Assembly (NCBI GenBank): GCA_947630315.1 | Contig: CANRHA010000005.1 | Span: 1 to 19,804, forward strand | Length of the DNA: 19,804 nt | Reading direction: 5' to 3' | Source: an uncultured Clostridia bacterium | GTDB taxonomy: Bacteria > Bacillota > Clostridia > Oscillospirales > Ruminococcaceae | Part shown: in pieces, positions 1 to 7,624 of the stretch | Layout of the letters: each line of letters starts with the position of its first letter | How positions within the stretch are numbered: position 1 is the stretch's first letter | The notes under the pieces: model-generated | The model's input: the letters and a program-made list of their open reading frames with translations, nothing else | The model's database searches: none | What the model was told of the DNA's origin: nothing | Made by a program: the position numbers and the translations under genes

Positions 1-70
1 CCCGCTCCGCCCCGCCAAGCCCTCTCCCCCATCTCCCCTACCTCAGGAGCAGAAGTTATCTCCTCCCGCT

Positions 71-105
71 TCTAACACCTACCCTCTAATACCTAACACC
101 TATCT
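71..105. repeat. Heptanucleotide array, five units (YCTAAYA type)
   Basis: Five 7-base units in register: TCTAACA, CCTACCC, TCTAATA, CCTAACA, CCTATCT. The last unit runs into the -35 hexamer of the next promoter. The same unit type recurs at 5984-6018 and, inverted, at 7651-7678. Bases 1-70 hold only a pyrimidine-rich stretch in which I see no gene. Confidence 0.75.
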
Positions 106-133
106 TGCCTTCACCCCGGTAATATGATATAAT
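105..133 (+). promoter_or_regulatory. Sigma-A promoter with extended -10 for the 166-3186 gene
   Basis: TTGCCT at 105-110, a 17-base spacer, and a perfect TATAAT at 128-133 preceded by TGA (extended -10). Transcription should start near 140. The in-frame ATG at 136 would then lie upstream of the transcript, which supports the ATG at 166 as the true start. Confidence 0.8.
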
Positions 134-165
134 AGATGCGAATCTGTCAAAAGGAGCTGAATTTT

Positions 166-3100
166 ATGATATTATCCCGCAAAGAGCCCGAGGCCGTACT
201 GCTTTATGACGGCAAAACACCCGCGCTGCGCTCGGCCGAGATGGCCGCAGAGGAGGCCGGGTACCGCGTCAGACCTATCAGGTTTTCTTCGCTGAAGCGC
301 TCGGACGCCCGGGCGGACGTCATCATCAACTGCATGGGTTCAAGATATTTTGAGGACAAGGCCCCGATAATCGCCGAATACCTTAAGGACGGCGGTGCGT
401 TCATCAACCTCGGCGGCGCGCCGTTCGGCATAGCCGTAACCGATGACGGCGACTGCCCCGAGACTCACAAGGGTATCCTCGAGCTTGACATAGGCGACAG
501 CTTCACTAAGGTAGATATCCCCTCGCCTGCCGAAATTCGCGTTCTTGCCGATCCTCTCGGCGCCGATCTCCCGGTGTGCGCGGGCAGGCTCACCGAACCC
601 GCCTTAGGCATTTCCGCCGCATATTCCGGGCTTTACAGCCTTTCACATCAGAAAAAAGAGGGCAGGCAAAGACATGCCGAACTTACTCCCCTTGCCGGTA
701 TCTTTGACTCCGATGGCGACATGCTCTCGGCGCTCGCGGTTCAGATAAAATACCGCGACGGCGGCTGCGCATACCTTTTCACCTACGACTGCGAAGACCC
801 CCTCGCGCATGAAACGCTGAGGTCGGTATTCATCGGCGCTCTGAGGCTGATTTTATTGGGCGAGGTGCTGTTTGCGGTCCGCCCCGAGTTTCCGAGATAC
901 TTCCCCGGCGAAACGGTAAAGCTCAGCGTAGGCGATATTTTCACCCGCACTCAGAAGGATCTCGAATTTAAAGTTTCGGTGTATGACGGCGCCGGAAACG
1001 AGGTATTTTCAAGGACGGCCCCGCAGTTCAAAGCCGTCGCCCTCCCCTCTTTGAACGGCGGCGATTACACCGTTGAGGCTAAAGCCCTGCGCGGCGGCGA
1101 ATGCGTATGCCGCAGGGTAAACGGCTTTGTGATAATAAGCGATGAGGACCTCGAAGGGGCGGTGTCGTCATACCCGAGAATGACCGTTGACACGAAAATT
1201 TCCGAGGATTTCTTTGTTCAGAACGGCAGGCCGGTAATGCTCCACGGAACTACATATTTCGTCACCGACGTTTGGCAGAACTGCTTTACCGATTTTAACC
1301 TTGCCCGCTGCCGCCTCGACCTTGATCTTCTGAAAAACGACGGCTTTAACATTCTCCGCTCCGGAAACTGGGTAAATCAGGTCGAATTTTACGGAAATGA
1401 CGGCAGCATATGCGAGTATTCCCGCAGGGCGCTCCAGGCGTATTTTCTTGAGGCCGCAAGGCACGGCTTTACCGTTCAGTTCACCCTCGGCCACAGCATT
1501 TTAAACGATTGGGATCGCTCAAAATGCGCCATACACAACCCCTCAAATCTCAAAAAAGTAAAAAGGCTCGTGAGGTCATTCGCCGAGCTTTTCGGGGCGT
1601 TCCCGAACGTAATGCTCGACATTCTCAACGAGCCGTCATATTCATATAAGGGCCTCTGGCAGAGGGTCATCCCCTCGGGCGACAGCTATGAACGCAAGGC
1701 CTGGAACGCATGGCTTAAGAAAAAGTATAAAAATATATCCGATCTTCGCGCCGCATGGGGCGAACCCGCCTCGTCCGCTATAGGTTTCGGCGATCTTGAC
1801 GTTCCCGATAGATGGGATTTTGACGCCGACTTCTGCCGCACCGAACACCTTAAAAACCATGCCCGCGCGGCGGATTTCTTCAGCTTTGCCCAGGAGAGCT
1901 ACGACGGCTGGCTCGAAATAATACGAAAAGAGGTCAAGGAGATATCCCCCGAAACGGTGATAATAATGGGCAGAGACGAGACCCTTAGGGTTCCGCAGGA
2001 GCAGAACGGCGCGGCTAAGTGGCTTCTTGACGCGGTAAACTGGCACCAATGGAACCGAGACGGACAGCTGTTCCAGGAGTACCTTTTGAACCGCGTAAAG
2101 GGCAGGATATGCTGCGCTCAGGAGCTTGGGGTATACCGCTATATCGACCCGCGCGGCAAGAGGGTTTTATCCGATCGGCAGGTCTGCGACCGTCTCGAAC
2201 GCAAGCTGATGATGGGCTTCGGCAACTGGATACAGTGGCAGAGCTTCAGCGACCCCGACCGCGATGAACTCTGCGAAAATATGCTCGGCATATACCGCTC
2301 GGACCGCAGCGCTACCCCGGCGGTCAAGATGATACGAGAACTCATCAAAAAAGAAAACTCCGCCGCCGACCTTATATACGGCCGCGACAGCGAAGCCTTC
2401 CCGATAGTTACCGTCTACTCCACGTCGTCTCATTACTCGCTTTACAACCGCGCGGCGCTTTCCGCCCTCAGAAGACACATAGACATAATATACCGCCTTA
2501 ACAGACTTCAGTGCGACGTGATCCCGGAAAACCTCGCGGAGGGCGGCTTTGAGGATATGATCGGCTCGCCTAAGCTGATCATTATTCCCGGGGCGATGAG
2601 GCTTACAGAGAGCTGCTGGGAAAACCTCCTCGAATACGTCCGTAAGGGCACGGCTCTGCTTATAAGCGGCTGTATCGACGAGGACGAGCACTTTATGCCT
2701 ACAGACAGGATATCAGAGATATTCGGCGGAGGCTTTGAACGCAGGGCCGTGAACTCATACGAAAAGATCAAAATCGACGGCATGGAGTACCTGCTGGACT
2801 TCAAAGAGGCCGCCGATTACGCCGACGTCGCAAATATGCTGAGCTGCGTCATGAGACCCGAGGAGGCGGAGGTAATCTCGAAAAAATACGGCCGGGGAAA
2901 AGTGATCTACTGCCCGCTGCCGGTAGAGCTGAGCCAAAACGAGGACGCCGCCGAAGCGCTCTACCGCTATGCTGCGGACGTTGCCGGCGCCGAGAATAAG
3001 GTGTATAAATTCGACGGCGGAAAGGAAATGTTCGTTTATGCGGTCAAGTACTCCGGCGCGGTGATGTACACGGTGATCAACGAGGGGCCGGACGGCGAGG

Positions 3101-3186
3101 CGACTTTGAAGGACCTGGCGACGGGGAAGAAGGTTTCGCTCAGGCTCGCCGCGGGAAAGTGCGAAAGGCTGTGGGTCGGGAGGTAG
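166..3186 (+). CDS. Clan GH-A glycoside hydrolase (GH42/GH5-like) with C-terminal GATase-like domain
   Basis: Predicted cytoplasmic glycosidase of about 1006 residues; no signal peptide is visible. I place the start at ATG 166 because AAGGAG (151-156) sits 9 bases upstream; the in-frame ATG at 136 overlaps the promoter. Residues ~1-240 form an alpha/beta amidotransferase-like region (for example INCMGSRYF). Residues ~240-335 look like a beta-sandwich. A TIM barrel runs from ~345 to ~740. Its likely acid/base is Glu489 in DILNEPS and its likely nucleophile is Glu653 in CAQELGVYRY, the spacing expected for clan GH-A retaining enzymes. Residues ~760-900 resemble the Rossmann-like trimerisation (GATase-type) domain of GH42 enzymes (PKLIIIPGAM). 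A beta-galactosidase is the nearest guess, but the substrate cannot be read from sequence. The gene appears monocistronic and is followed within 6 bases by a large GC-rich repeat. Confidence 0.85.
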   Translation: MILSRKEPEAVLLYDGKTPALRSAEMAAEEAGYRVRPIRFSSLKRSDARADVIINCMGSRYFEDKAPIIAEYLKDGGAFINLGGAPFGIAVTDDGDCPETHKGILELDIGDSFTKVDIPSPAEIRVLADPLGADLPVCAGRLTEPALGISAAYSGLYSLSHQKKEGRQRHAELTPLAGIFDSDGDMLSALAVQIKYRDGGCAYLFTYDCEDPLAHETLRSVFIGALRLILLGEVLFAVRPEFPRYFPGETVKLSVGDIFTRTQKDLEFKVSVYDGAGNEVFSRTAPQFKAVALPSLNGGDYTVEAKALRGGECVCRRVNGFVIISDEDLEGAVSSYPRMTVDTKISEDFFVQNGRPVMLHGTTYFVTDVWQNCFTDFNLARCRLDLDLLKNDGFNILRSGNWVNQVEFYGNDGSICEYSRRALQAYFLEAARHGFTVQFTLGHSILNDWDRSKCAIHNPSNLKKVKRLVRSFAELFGAFPNVMLDILNEPSYSYKGLWQRVIPSGDSYERKAWNAWLKKKYKNISDLRAAWGEPASSAIGFGDLDVPDRWDFDADFCRTEHLKNHARAADFFSFAQESYDGWLEIIRKEVKEISPETVIIMGRDETLRVPQEQNGAAKWLLDAVNWHQWNRDGQLFQEYLLNRVKGRICCAQELGVYRYIDPRGKRVLSDRQVCDRLERKLMMGFGNWIQWQSFSDPDRDELCENMLGIYRSDRSATPAVKMIRELIKKENSAADLIYGRDSEAFPIVTVYSTSSHYSLYNRAALSALRRHIDIIYRLNRLQCDVIPENLAEGGFEDMIGSPKLIIIPGAMRLTESCWENLLEYVRKGTALLISGCIDEDEHFMPTDRISEIFGGGFERRAVNSYEKIKIDGMEYLLDFKEAADYADVANMLSCVMRPEEAEVISKKYGRGKVIYCPLPVELSQNEDAAEALYRYAADVAGAENKVYKFDGGKEMFVYAVKYSGAVMYTVINEGPDGEATLKDLATGKKVSLRLAAGKCERLWVGR

Positions 3187-3191
3187 GCAGA

Positions 3192-3292
3192 GGCCCCGGG
3201 CGAAGCCCCGGCGACCCCGAAGGGGCCGCCGCAGCGGCAGCGAAGCTGCCGCTGGCCCCGCGCGGAGCGCGGGGCGGGCTTCGCCCGGGGCC
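3192..3292. repeat. GC-rich cloverleaf-like palindromic repeat, copy A
   Basis: A perfect 17-bp outer stem (3192-3208 with 3276-3292; left arm GGCCCCGGGCGAAGCCC) encloses three hairpins. The first is GGCGACCCC/GGGGCCGCC (3210-3230, loop GAA, one mismatch). The second is AGCGGCAGC/GCTGCCGCT (3233-3253, loop GAA). The third is CCCCGCGC/GCGCGGGG (3256-3274, loop GGA). Copies B (8921-9009) and D (15117-15212) have the same parts in the inverse orientation. It starts 6 bases after the stop codon of the glycosidase, so it probably lies in that mRNA's 3' end. Its role is unknown. Confidence 0.9.
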
Positions 3293-3293
3293 G

Positions 3294-3321
3294 CGGCAGA
3301 AGTCAGAAATCAGAAATCAGA
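3294..3321. repeat. Heptanucleotide tail (NNNCAGA type), four units
   Basis: CGGCAGA, AGTCAGA, AATCAGA, AATCAGA in perfect 7-base register, directly next to cloverleaf copy A. Copy B carries the same kind of tail on the equivalent side. Bases 3322-3468 hold nothing I can name beyond a short stem (AAGCC with GGCTT near 3429-3443). Confidence 0.8.
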
Positions 3322-3468
3322 GCCGGGGAAACAAGGCTGCGGGAAAGCGCGGTACTTGCGATATGCGCAGAAGCCCACGGCAACGTCAGCAGAGACCTCC
3401 GTTCTCCCGCTTGCCCTCATCTTATCGCAAGCCCGCAAAGGCTTTTCCTACGCCCGAAGCGCCCGCCG

Positions 3469-3795
3469 CTAAATCAAAAGATACCCCAGCGCAAGGAGCA
3501 GTTTAAGGTCGGCCTTGTTTTTATAGAGCACAAAAAGCATAAGCAGTATAAGTATCTTTTCGGGATCCGCCTTGACGTCGCCGAAAAGGTTTTTTAATAT
3601 GTCCTGCTGAGGGGCGCGGCGGTTCTCCCGCGTTTGCTGATTTTGCTGATTTGCCCGGGGGTCCTGTTGCTCGGGCGGCGGCTTACTTTCGCTGTTCGGT
3701 CGGTTTACCGCCGTTCTGGAACGCTTCTGCATTTCCCTCAGACGGTTCAGGGCCTCCTCCTGCATTTTTCCGAACTCGGGGCTATATGATTCCAA
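3469..3795 (-). CDS. Small protein of unknown function with glutamine-rich linker and hydrophobic C-terminus
   Basis: I do not recognise a named family. The N-terminus is charged and probably helical (MQEEALNRLREMQKR). Next comes a low-complexity Q/N/P/R linker, then about 30 residues rich in Leu and Ile (ILILLMLFVLYKNK, LLLALGYLLI) that could form one or two short membrane helices. The start is uncertain. A GTG at 3819 opens the frame, a TTG at 3795 has a G-run 8 bases upstream, and an ATG lies at 3765. I chose TTG 3795 because it overlaps the upstream gene by only 14 bases. It is the last of three co-oriented small genes; proteins with this look are, from memory, common in Clostridia and uncharacterised. 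Confidence 0.65.
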   Translation of the reverse strand: MESYSPEFGKMQEEALNRLREMQKRSRTAVNRPNSESKPPPEQQDPRANQQNQQTRENRRAPQQDILKNLFGDVKADPEKILILLMLFVLYKNKADLKLLLALGYLLI

Positions 3796-4144
3796 GAAGG
3801 TCGCCCCCCAACAGTCCACTCTCGCGTATCACCGGAAGCAGGTTTATTATCTTCAGAAGCCTTACCGCCCGATCGATCTTCGGCTGCTTATCCTCGCTTA
3901 AAAGCGGCCTAAGCGCCATTAAAAACCGTATGTTGTCGTCATCTCCGCCGGCTTCTCTAAGCTTTCCTGCAAGCTCCAATATGGCTCCCGCGTCTGGAAT
4001 ATCCGCGGCGGCTGCGGGTGCGCTTTGAAGATCGCCCGGCGCGGGATCGGGCGAAAAACCGAGCATGCGGGCTATTTCGCCAAGCTGCTTTACCGACTCG
4101 GGATCGCTTAAAACCGAGTTGATCCTTTCGGCCAGATCTTCCAT
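3782..4144 (-). CDS. Conserved clostridial-type hypothetical protein, ~120 residues
   Basis: Unknown function. The protein is about 120 residues and largely helical. Its N-terminus (MEDLAERINSVLSDPESVKQ) resembles small Firmicute hypotheticals that start with a segment of the type 'LNDPES'. An Ala/Asp/Pro-rich linker follows at ~30-50. The C-terminal half reads FLMALRPLLSEDKQPKIDRA and then a Leu/Ile-rich helix. A GGGGAG Shine-Dalgarno lies about 9 bases before the ATG. It sits 34 bases after the gene at 4179-4427 and overlaps the next gene, so the three are probably one transcript. No catalytic motif is visible, which suggests a structural or regulatory role. Confidence 0.75.
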   Translation of the reverse strand: MEDLAERINSVLSDPESVKQLGEIARMLGFSPDPAPGDLQSAPAAAADIPDAGAILELAGKLREAGGDDDNIRFLMALRPLLSEDKQPKIDRAVRLLKIINLLPVIRESGLLGGDLLGII

Positions 4145-4178
4145 TCCGGGCGCTCCCCTCTTAAAAATTTTTTATTAT

Positions 4179-4427
4179 CTACTGCCGCTTATTCCCGAAA
4201 AGCTTCTGCATCAGCTGCTTTGCCTGCGGGCTTGAAAGCACAGCCTGCGCGGTAACGGGGTTTGAAAGCGCCGCCGTAAGCTTTTGCTGATCATTTTTGG
4301 GAAGCGTTGACAAAAGCCGGTCAAATGTTCCGCTCTGAAGCTCGCGCCGAAGCTGTTCCTCGGGAACGCCGAGCTTTTTCGACGTCATCGTTATAAGCTG
4401 TTCCTGCTGATTCTTGCTTATGTTCAT
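4179..4427 (-). CDS. Small helical hypothetical protein, 82 residues
   Basis: First gene of the three-gene minus-strand cluster. It has a strong ribosome site (GGAGG at 4436-4440, 8 bases before the ATG). The 82-residue product is hydrophilic and helical: MNISKNQQEQLITMTSKKLG, then a Leu-rich middle (LLSTLPKNDQQKLTAALSNP) and a basic end (LFGNKRQ). Residues ~38-75 (LPKNDQQKLTAALSNP to QAKQLMQKLFG) resemble the spacing of short helical repeats in the neighbouring 3782-4144 product, so the two may interact or share ancestry; that is inference. I do not recognise a family. A weak -10 (TATAAT on the minus strand, 4469-4474) lies upstream. Confidence 0.8.
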   Translation of the reverse strand: MNISKNQQEQLITMTSKKLGVPEEQLRRELQSGTFDRLLSTLPKNDQQKLTAALSNPVTAQAVLSSPQAKQLMQKLFGNKRQ

Positions 4428-4468
4428 AATATTTTCCTCCGCTATTGAAAAATTTTTCGGGTTGTGAT

Positions 4469-4474
4469 ATTATA
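4469..4474 (-). promoter_or_regulatory. Possible -10 box for the 4427-3469 cluster
   Basis: Minus-strand TATAAT lies 41 bases before the start codon of the 82-residue gene. No matching -35 is found at the usual distance, because that position falls inside the MITE-like element that begins at 4477. The insertion may have replaced the original -35. Confidence 0.4.
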
Positions 4475-4476
4475 AA

Positions 4477-4680
4477 GGCGCTACCGCACAATTATTTTGG
4501 TGCAGATACGCAGTCAGATTTTTTGTGGAATATGACGGAAAATATGCAATAAAAGCTGGTTTTATTCCCAATCGGACTTCGCGGACATAAACGGCCGCCC
4601 GCTCGTCCTCTTGGATAAAACCCCGCGTTTATTCGTAGATGCGCCAAAAAGGCGTTAGCCGCTAATTGTGCGGTGGTGCC
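4477..4680. mobile_element. MITE-like element with imperfect terminal inverted repeats
   Basis: The left end (GGCGCTACCGCACAATTA, 4477-4494) and the complement of the right end (GGCACCACCGCACAATTA, 4663-4680) match at 16 of 18 bases, including a perfect 12-base core. The inverted similarity resumes inside: TTTTGGTGCAGATAC (4495-4509) against TTTTTGGCGCATCTAC (complement of 4634-4649), after a 12-base insertion in the right arm. Further structure lies within: AATAAAA/TTTTATT at 4548-4566 and ATAAACG/CGTTTAT at about 4587-4632. TAAA flanks both ends (4473-4476 and 4681-4684), possibly a target duplication. It holds no gene. It could instead be a large hairpin RNA or regulatory DNA. Confidence 0.6.
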
Positions 4681-4721
4681 TAAAGTAAATTTTTCGGACA
4701 TGCGCTGAAAGGATGCTGACA

Positions 4722-5204
4722 ATGAGAATTATTGCTTTTTCGGATACGCACCGCAATCCCAAAAAGGTAAGGCGGCTTTTTGAACAGACATACCTCACAA
4801 CGGATCTCTACATCTGCCTCGGCGACACCGAGGGGGATCTCGACGGGGTAGTTCAGCTTTACCCCGAAAAGGCCGTTCTCAACGTCGCCGGAAACTGCGA
4901 TTGGGGCTCAAAAGAGCCGCTTGTCGGCACGGTAGAGGCGATGGGAAAAAAGATCGTCTACTGCCACGGCCACACCCAGCGGGTGCGCTTCGGGCTGGAG
5001 GGCTTAACCGCCCTTGCCGAACAGAACGGCGCCGATCTTGTTCTCTACGGCCACACCCATGTGCGCCGCTGCGATTACATTGACGGCGTTTACTACATCA
5101 ACCCCGGAAGCCTTGCATATCCGAGAGATTTTCTTGCCCCGAGCTACGCGGCGATAGATATCATTCCCGCGGGCATACTCTGCACCCACGCGGAGTTGGA
5201 GTAG
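4722..5204 (+). CDS. Metallophosphoesterase, MJ0936/YfcE-type phosphodiesterase
   Basis: Cytoplasmic metal-dependent phosphodiesterase of 160 residues, normal for the family. The two-metal motifs appear in order: Asp8 and His10 (FSDTH), Asp35 (LGDTEGD), Asn58 with Asp60 (GNCD), His82 (CHGH), and His111 with His113 (GHTH), followed by the typical YYINPGS. I chose ATG 4722 over ATG 4713 because AAAGGA (4708-4713) is then 8 bases upstream and the protein begins MRIIAFSDTH, as family members usually do. YfcE hydrolyses generic phosphodiesters in vitro; the natural substrate here is unknown. It is followed by araD after 67 bases in the same direction, and no clear promoter lies between, so co-transcription is likely. 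Confidence 0.9.
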   Translation: MRIIAFSDTHRNPKKVRRLFEQTYLTTDLYICLGDTEGDLDGVVQLYPEKAVLNVAGNCDWGSKEPLVGTVEAMGKKIVYCHGHTQRVRFGLEGLTALAEQNGADLVLYGHTHVRRCDYIDGVYYINPGSLAYPRDFLAPSYAAIDIIPAGILCTHAELE

Positions 5205-5271
5205 CTCTACTTGAACATTATATGAAAGCGGCGCCTGAATGTTGACGCCAAAAAAGAAAGGTTGGATAAAA

Positions 5272-5964
5272 ATGCTTGAAAAACTGAAAAAAGAAGTCTA
5301 CGAGGCCAACATGCTCCTCCCGAAATACGGCCTTATAACCTTTACCTGGGGCAACGTCTCGGGCATCGACCGCGAAAAGGGCCTTATAGTTATAAAGCCC
5401 TCGGGCGTTGAATACAGCGAGATGAGGCCCGAGGACATGGTAGTGGTCGGCCTCGACGGAAAGGTCGTCGAAGGCGATCTAAGGCCGTCGTCGGACACCC
5501 CCACGCATATTGAATTTTACAAGGCCTTCCCCGACATCGGCGGCGTAACTCACACCCATTCCACCTTCGCGACCTCGTTTGCTCAGGCGGGCAAGCCTAT
5601 ACCCGCCCTCGGCACCACCCACGGCGACTATTTCTACGGCGAGGTCCCCTGCACGCGCAAAATGACCCCCGAGGAGATATCTGCGGAATACGAAAAAAAC
5701 ACCGGGCTTGTGATCGTTGAGACGTTTAAGGATATCGACCCGAACGCGATACCCTGCGTGCTTGTGCACTCTCACGGACCTTTTACCTGGGGCAAGGACG
5801 CGCTTGATTCGGTGCACCATTCGGTGATACTTGAGGAGTGCGCGAAGATGGCGATGTACTCGAAGATCATCTACGGCGGCGACGTTCCGACAATGCAGCA
5901 GGAGCTTCTGGATAAACACTATCTGAGGAAGCACGGAAAGAACGCCTATTACGGGCAAGGGTGA
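5272..5964 (+). CDS. araD: L-ribulose-5-phosphate 4-epimerase
   Basis: Zinc-dependent class II aldolase-like enzyme that converts L-ribulose 5-phosphate to D-xylulose 5-phosphate, feeding arabinose (or ascorbate/xylulose) carbon into the pentose phosphate pathway. The start is ATG 5272, with AAAGG 10 bases upstream. This gives 230 residues, almost the length of E. coli AraD; the ATG at 5239 would add 11 atypical residues. Visible motifs are GNVSGID (27-33), KPSGVEYS (42-49), catalytic Asp75 in SSDTPTH, zinc ligands His94 and His96 (THTHSTF) and His168 (HSHGPF), and Tyr227 near the C-terminus. UlaF and SgbE are close relatives and sequence alone does not separate them. No araA or araB is nearby. 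A strong terminator follows. Confidence 0.9.
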   Translation: MLEKLKKEVYEANMLLPKYGLITFTWGNVSGIDREKGLIVIKPSGVEYSEMRPEDMVVVGLDGKVVEGDLRPSSDTPTHIEFYKAFPDIGGVTHTHSTFATSFAQAGKPIPALGTTHGDYFYGEVPCTRKMTPEEISAEYEKNTGLVIVETFKDIDPNAIPCVLVHSHGPFTWGKDALDSVHHSVILEECAKMAMYSKIIYGGDVPTMQQELLDKHYLRKHGKNAYYGQG

Positions 5965-5983
5965 TATTTCCTCTAATATCCAT

Positions 5984-6018
5984 TCTAATACCTAATATCT
6001 AACATCTAATACCTAAAA
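5984..6018. repeat. Heptanucleotide array, five units (YCTAAYA type)
   Basis: TCTAATA, CCTAATA, TCTAACA, TCTAATA, CCTAAAA in exact 7-base register, with a further unit at 5972-5978. The array ends exactly where the terminator stem begins (6019). Confidence 0.85.
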
Positions 6019-6050
6019 GCCGCCATCTTCAGCAGATGGCGGCGGTTTTA
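6019..6050. terminator. Bidirectional intrinsic terminator between araD and the DUF1846 gene
   Basis: Perfect 10-bp stem GCCGCCATCT (6019-6028), loop TCAGC, AGATGGCGGC (6034-6043). A T-run follows on the plus strand (TTTT, 6046-6049), and the AAAA at 6015-6018 gives a T-run on the minus strand. It lies between the convergent araD and DUF1846 genes and can serve both. Confidence 0.85.
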
Positions 6051-6057
6051 TATACGG

Positions 6058-7542
6058 TTATTTATGGTACAGGCGCTGCTTTTGGTAGACCGGCTCGCAG
6101 GTGACGTTCACTTTAAGCCGCGCGAAGGTTTTCAGATCGACCGAGGAGAGCATAACGCTCGAATGCATTTCGCTGCCCTCAAGCTTTTTGAGCTGATCGA
6201 GCGCAAGCTGGGCCGTAGGGTTCTCCGAGGCGCATATGCAAAGCGCAATAAGTATCTCGTCGGTATGAAGGCGCGGGTTCTCGTTGCCGAGGTGGTTCAC
6301 CTTCAGCCGCTGGATAGGCTCGATAACCTTAGGAGACATCAGCAGCTCGCCGTCGGGGATATCCGCAAGAGCTTTCAGCGCGTTCAGAAGCATCGCCGAC
6401 GACGCGCCGAGGAGTTCCGAGGTCTTGCCGGTAACTATTCTGCCGTCGGGGAGTTCAATTGCCGCCGCCGGGGCCTCCGTCAGCTCGGCCTTTACAAGCG
6501 CCGCGCCTACGGGCTTTCTGTCGGCGGTAGTTATCCCGGCCTTTTTCATAAGCAGTTCTATCCTGCGTATCTCGTCGTCCGACCCCACGCCGGATTTTTT
6601 TCTCGCCAATGATTTATAGTACCTGCGTATGATCTCCTGCTTTGAAGCCTCGCAGCATGCGGCGTCGTCGACTATACAGAAACCCGCCATGTTTACGCCC
6701 ATGTCTGTTGGAGATTTATAGGGAGATTCCCCGAGTATCATGTTGAATATTGCGTTCAGCACCGGGAAGACCTCGATATCTCGGTTATAGTTCACGGCAA
6801 GGCTCCCGTAGGCGTCAAGATGATACGGGTCGATCATGTTTATATCGGAAAGATCGGCGGTGGCGGCCTCATAAGCAAGATTTACCGGGTGGTTGAGCGG
6901 GATCGACCATATCGGGAAGGTCTCGAACTTTGCATACCCCGCGCGCACTCCCCTTTTGTGTTCATGATAGAGCTGAGAAAGGCAGGTCGCCATTTTTCCG
7001 CTTCCGGGGCCGGGCGCGGTTATCACAACAAGCTCGCGGGTGGTCTCAATATAATCGTTCTTGCCGTATCCCTCATCGCTTATCACCCTGCCGAGATCGG
7101 ACGGATAGCCCTCAATAGGATAATGGCGGTACACGGTTATCCCGAGACTTTCAAGCTTTCTGGCGAACGCCTGAGCCGCCGGCTGGCTTTCATAACGGGT
7201 GAGTACAACGCTGCCGACATAAAGCCCGTAGCTCCTGAAATTATCTATAAGCCTCAGAACGTCAAGGTCGTATGTGATGCCGATATCCCCCCGAACCTTG
7301 TTCTGAGCTATATCCTCGGAACTTATAACCACAACTATCTCGGCGCGGTCTTTGAGCTGCAAAAGCATCTGAAGCTTTGAATCGGGCTTGAACCCAGGCA
7401 AAACCCGCGAGGCGTGGTAATCGTCAAAGAGCTTCCCGCCGAACTCGAGGTAAAGCTTTCCGCCGAAACTTCTGATGCGCTCCTTTATCTTCTCGGACTG
7501 GAGCTGAAGGTACTTGTCATTGTCGAATCCTGTTTTAAACAT
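6058..7542 (-). CDS. DUF1846 family protein
   Basis: 494 residues, the usual size for DUF1846 (PF08903), a family found widely in Firmicutes without an established biochemical role. It is recognised from the N-terminus MFKTGFDNDKYL, the block VRGDIGITYDLDVLRLIDNF (~84-103), and a glycine-rich loop VITAPGPGSGKMATC (~173-187) that looks like a P-loop variant and suggests nucleotide binding. Further signatures are AGYAKFETFPIWSIPLNHPV, MIDPYHLDAYG and GVNMAGFCIVDD. No membrane segment is visible, so it is cytoplasmic. The ribosome site TAGGAG lies 8 bases before the ATG. It has its own near-consensus promoter and ends at the shared terminator, so it is monocistronic. The family call is firm; the function is unknown. 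Confidence 0.9.
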   Translation of the reverse strand: MFKTGFDNDKYLQLQSEKIKERIRSFGGKLYLEFGGKLFDDYHASRVLPGFKPDSKLQMLLQLKDRAEIVVVISSEDIAQNKVRGDIGITYDLDVLRLIDNFRSYGLYVGSVVLTRYESQPAAQAFARKLESLGITVYRHYPIEGYPSDLGRVISDEGYGKNDYIETTRELVVITAPGPGSGKMATCLSQLYHEHKRGVRAGYAKFETFPIWSIPLNHPVNLAYEAATADLSDINMIDPYHLDAYGSLAVNYNRDIEVFPVLNAIFNMILGESPYKSPTDMGVNMAGFCIVDDAACCEASKQEIIRRYYKSLARKKSGVGSDDEIRRIELLMKKAGITTADRKPVGAALVKAELTEAPAAAIELPDGRIVTGKTSELLGASSAMLLNALKALADIPDGELLMSPKVIEPIQRLKVNHLGNENPRLHTDEILIALCICASENPTAQLALDQLKKLEGSEMHSSVMLSSVDLKTFARLKVNVTCEPVYQKQRLYHK

Positions 7543-7581
7543 AGAGTGATCTCCTAAAAGAAATTATGACTATACGGGTAA

Positions 7582-7611
7582 ATTATAACATTTTTTGACG
7601 CGGGCTGTCAA
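7582..7611 (-). promoter_or_regulatory. Consensus sigma-A promoter for the DUF1846 gene
   Basis: On the minus strand, TTGACA (7606-7611), an 18-base spacer, and TATAAT (7582-7587) preceded by TGT, an extended -10. Both hexamers are perfect consensus, so strong vegetative expression is likely. Confidence 0.85.
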
Positions 7612-7624
7612 GTCGGGGGAGGGT

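Noticed and set aside
136..165. ATG at 136 as the start of the first glycosidase
   Set aside because: It lies 3 bases after the -10 box, upstream of the expected transcript start, and has no ribosome site; ATG 166 has AAGGAG.
3192..3292. tRNA or tRNA-like gene, because of the cloverleaf shape
   Set aside because: Stems are 8-17 bp with triloops. There is no anticodon or T-arm consensus and no CCA, and the elements occur in both orientations.
3159..3506. Open frame on the plus strand after the first glycosidase
   Set aside because: It translates cloverleaf copy A. A related peptide (PGRSPG..GAAAAAAKLP) appears in frames over copies B (minus, 8842-9111) and D (minus, 15072-15302), so the similarity comes from the DNA repeat, not from a protein family.
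4492..4722. 76-residue minus-strand open frame
   Set aside because: It lies inside the MITE-like element and runs over the neighbouring gene's ribosome site; no Shine-Dalgarno. Recurrent small ORFs of this kind are typical of repeats.
5205..5271. Promoter for araD
   Set aside because: TTGAAC near 5211 has no acceptable -10 at 16-18 bases; co-transcription with the phosphodiesterase is simpler.
6064..7380. Several plus-strand open frames of 111-186 residues
   Set aside because: They are antisense shadows of the DUF1846 gene, without ribosome sites or recognisable domains.
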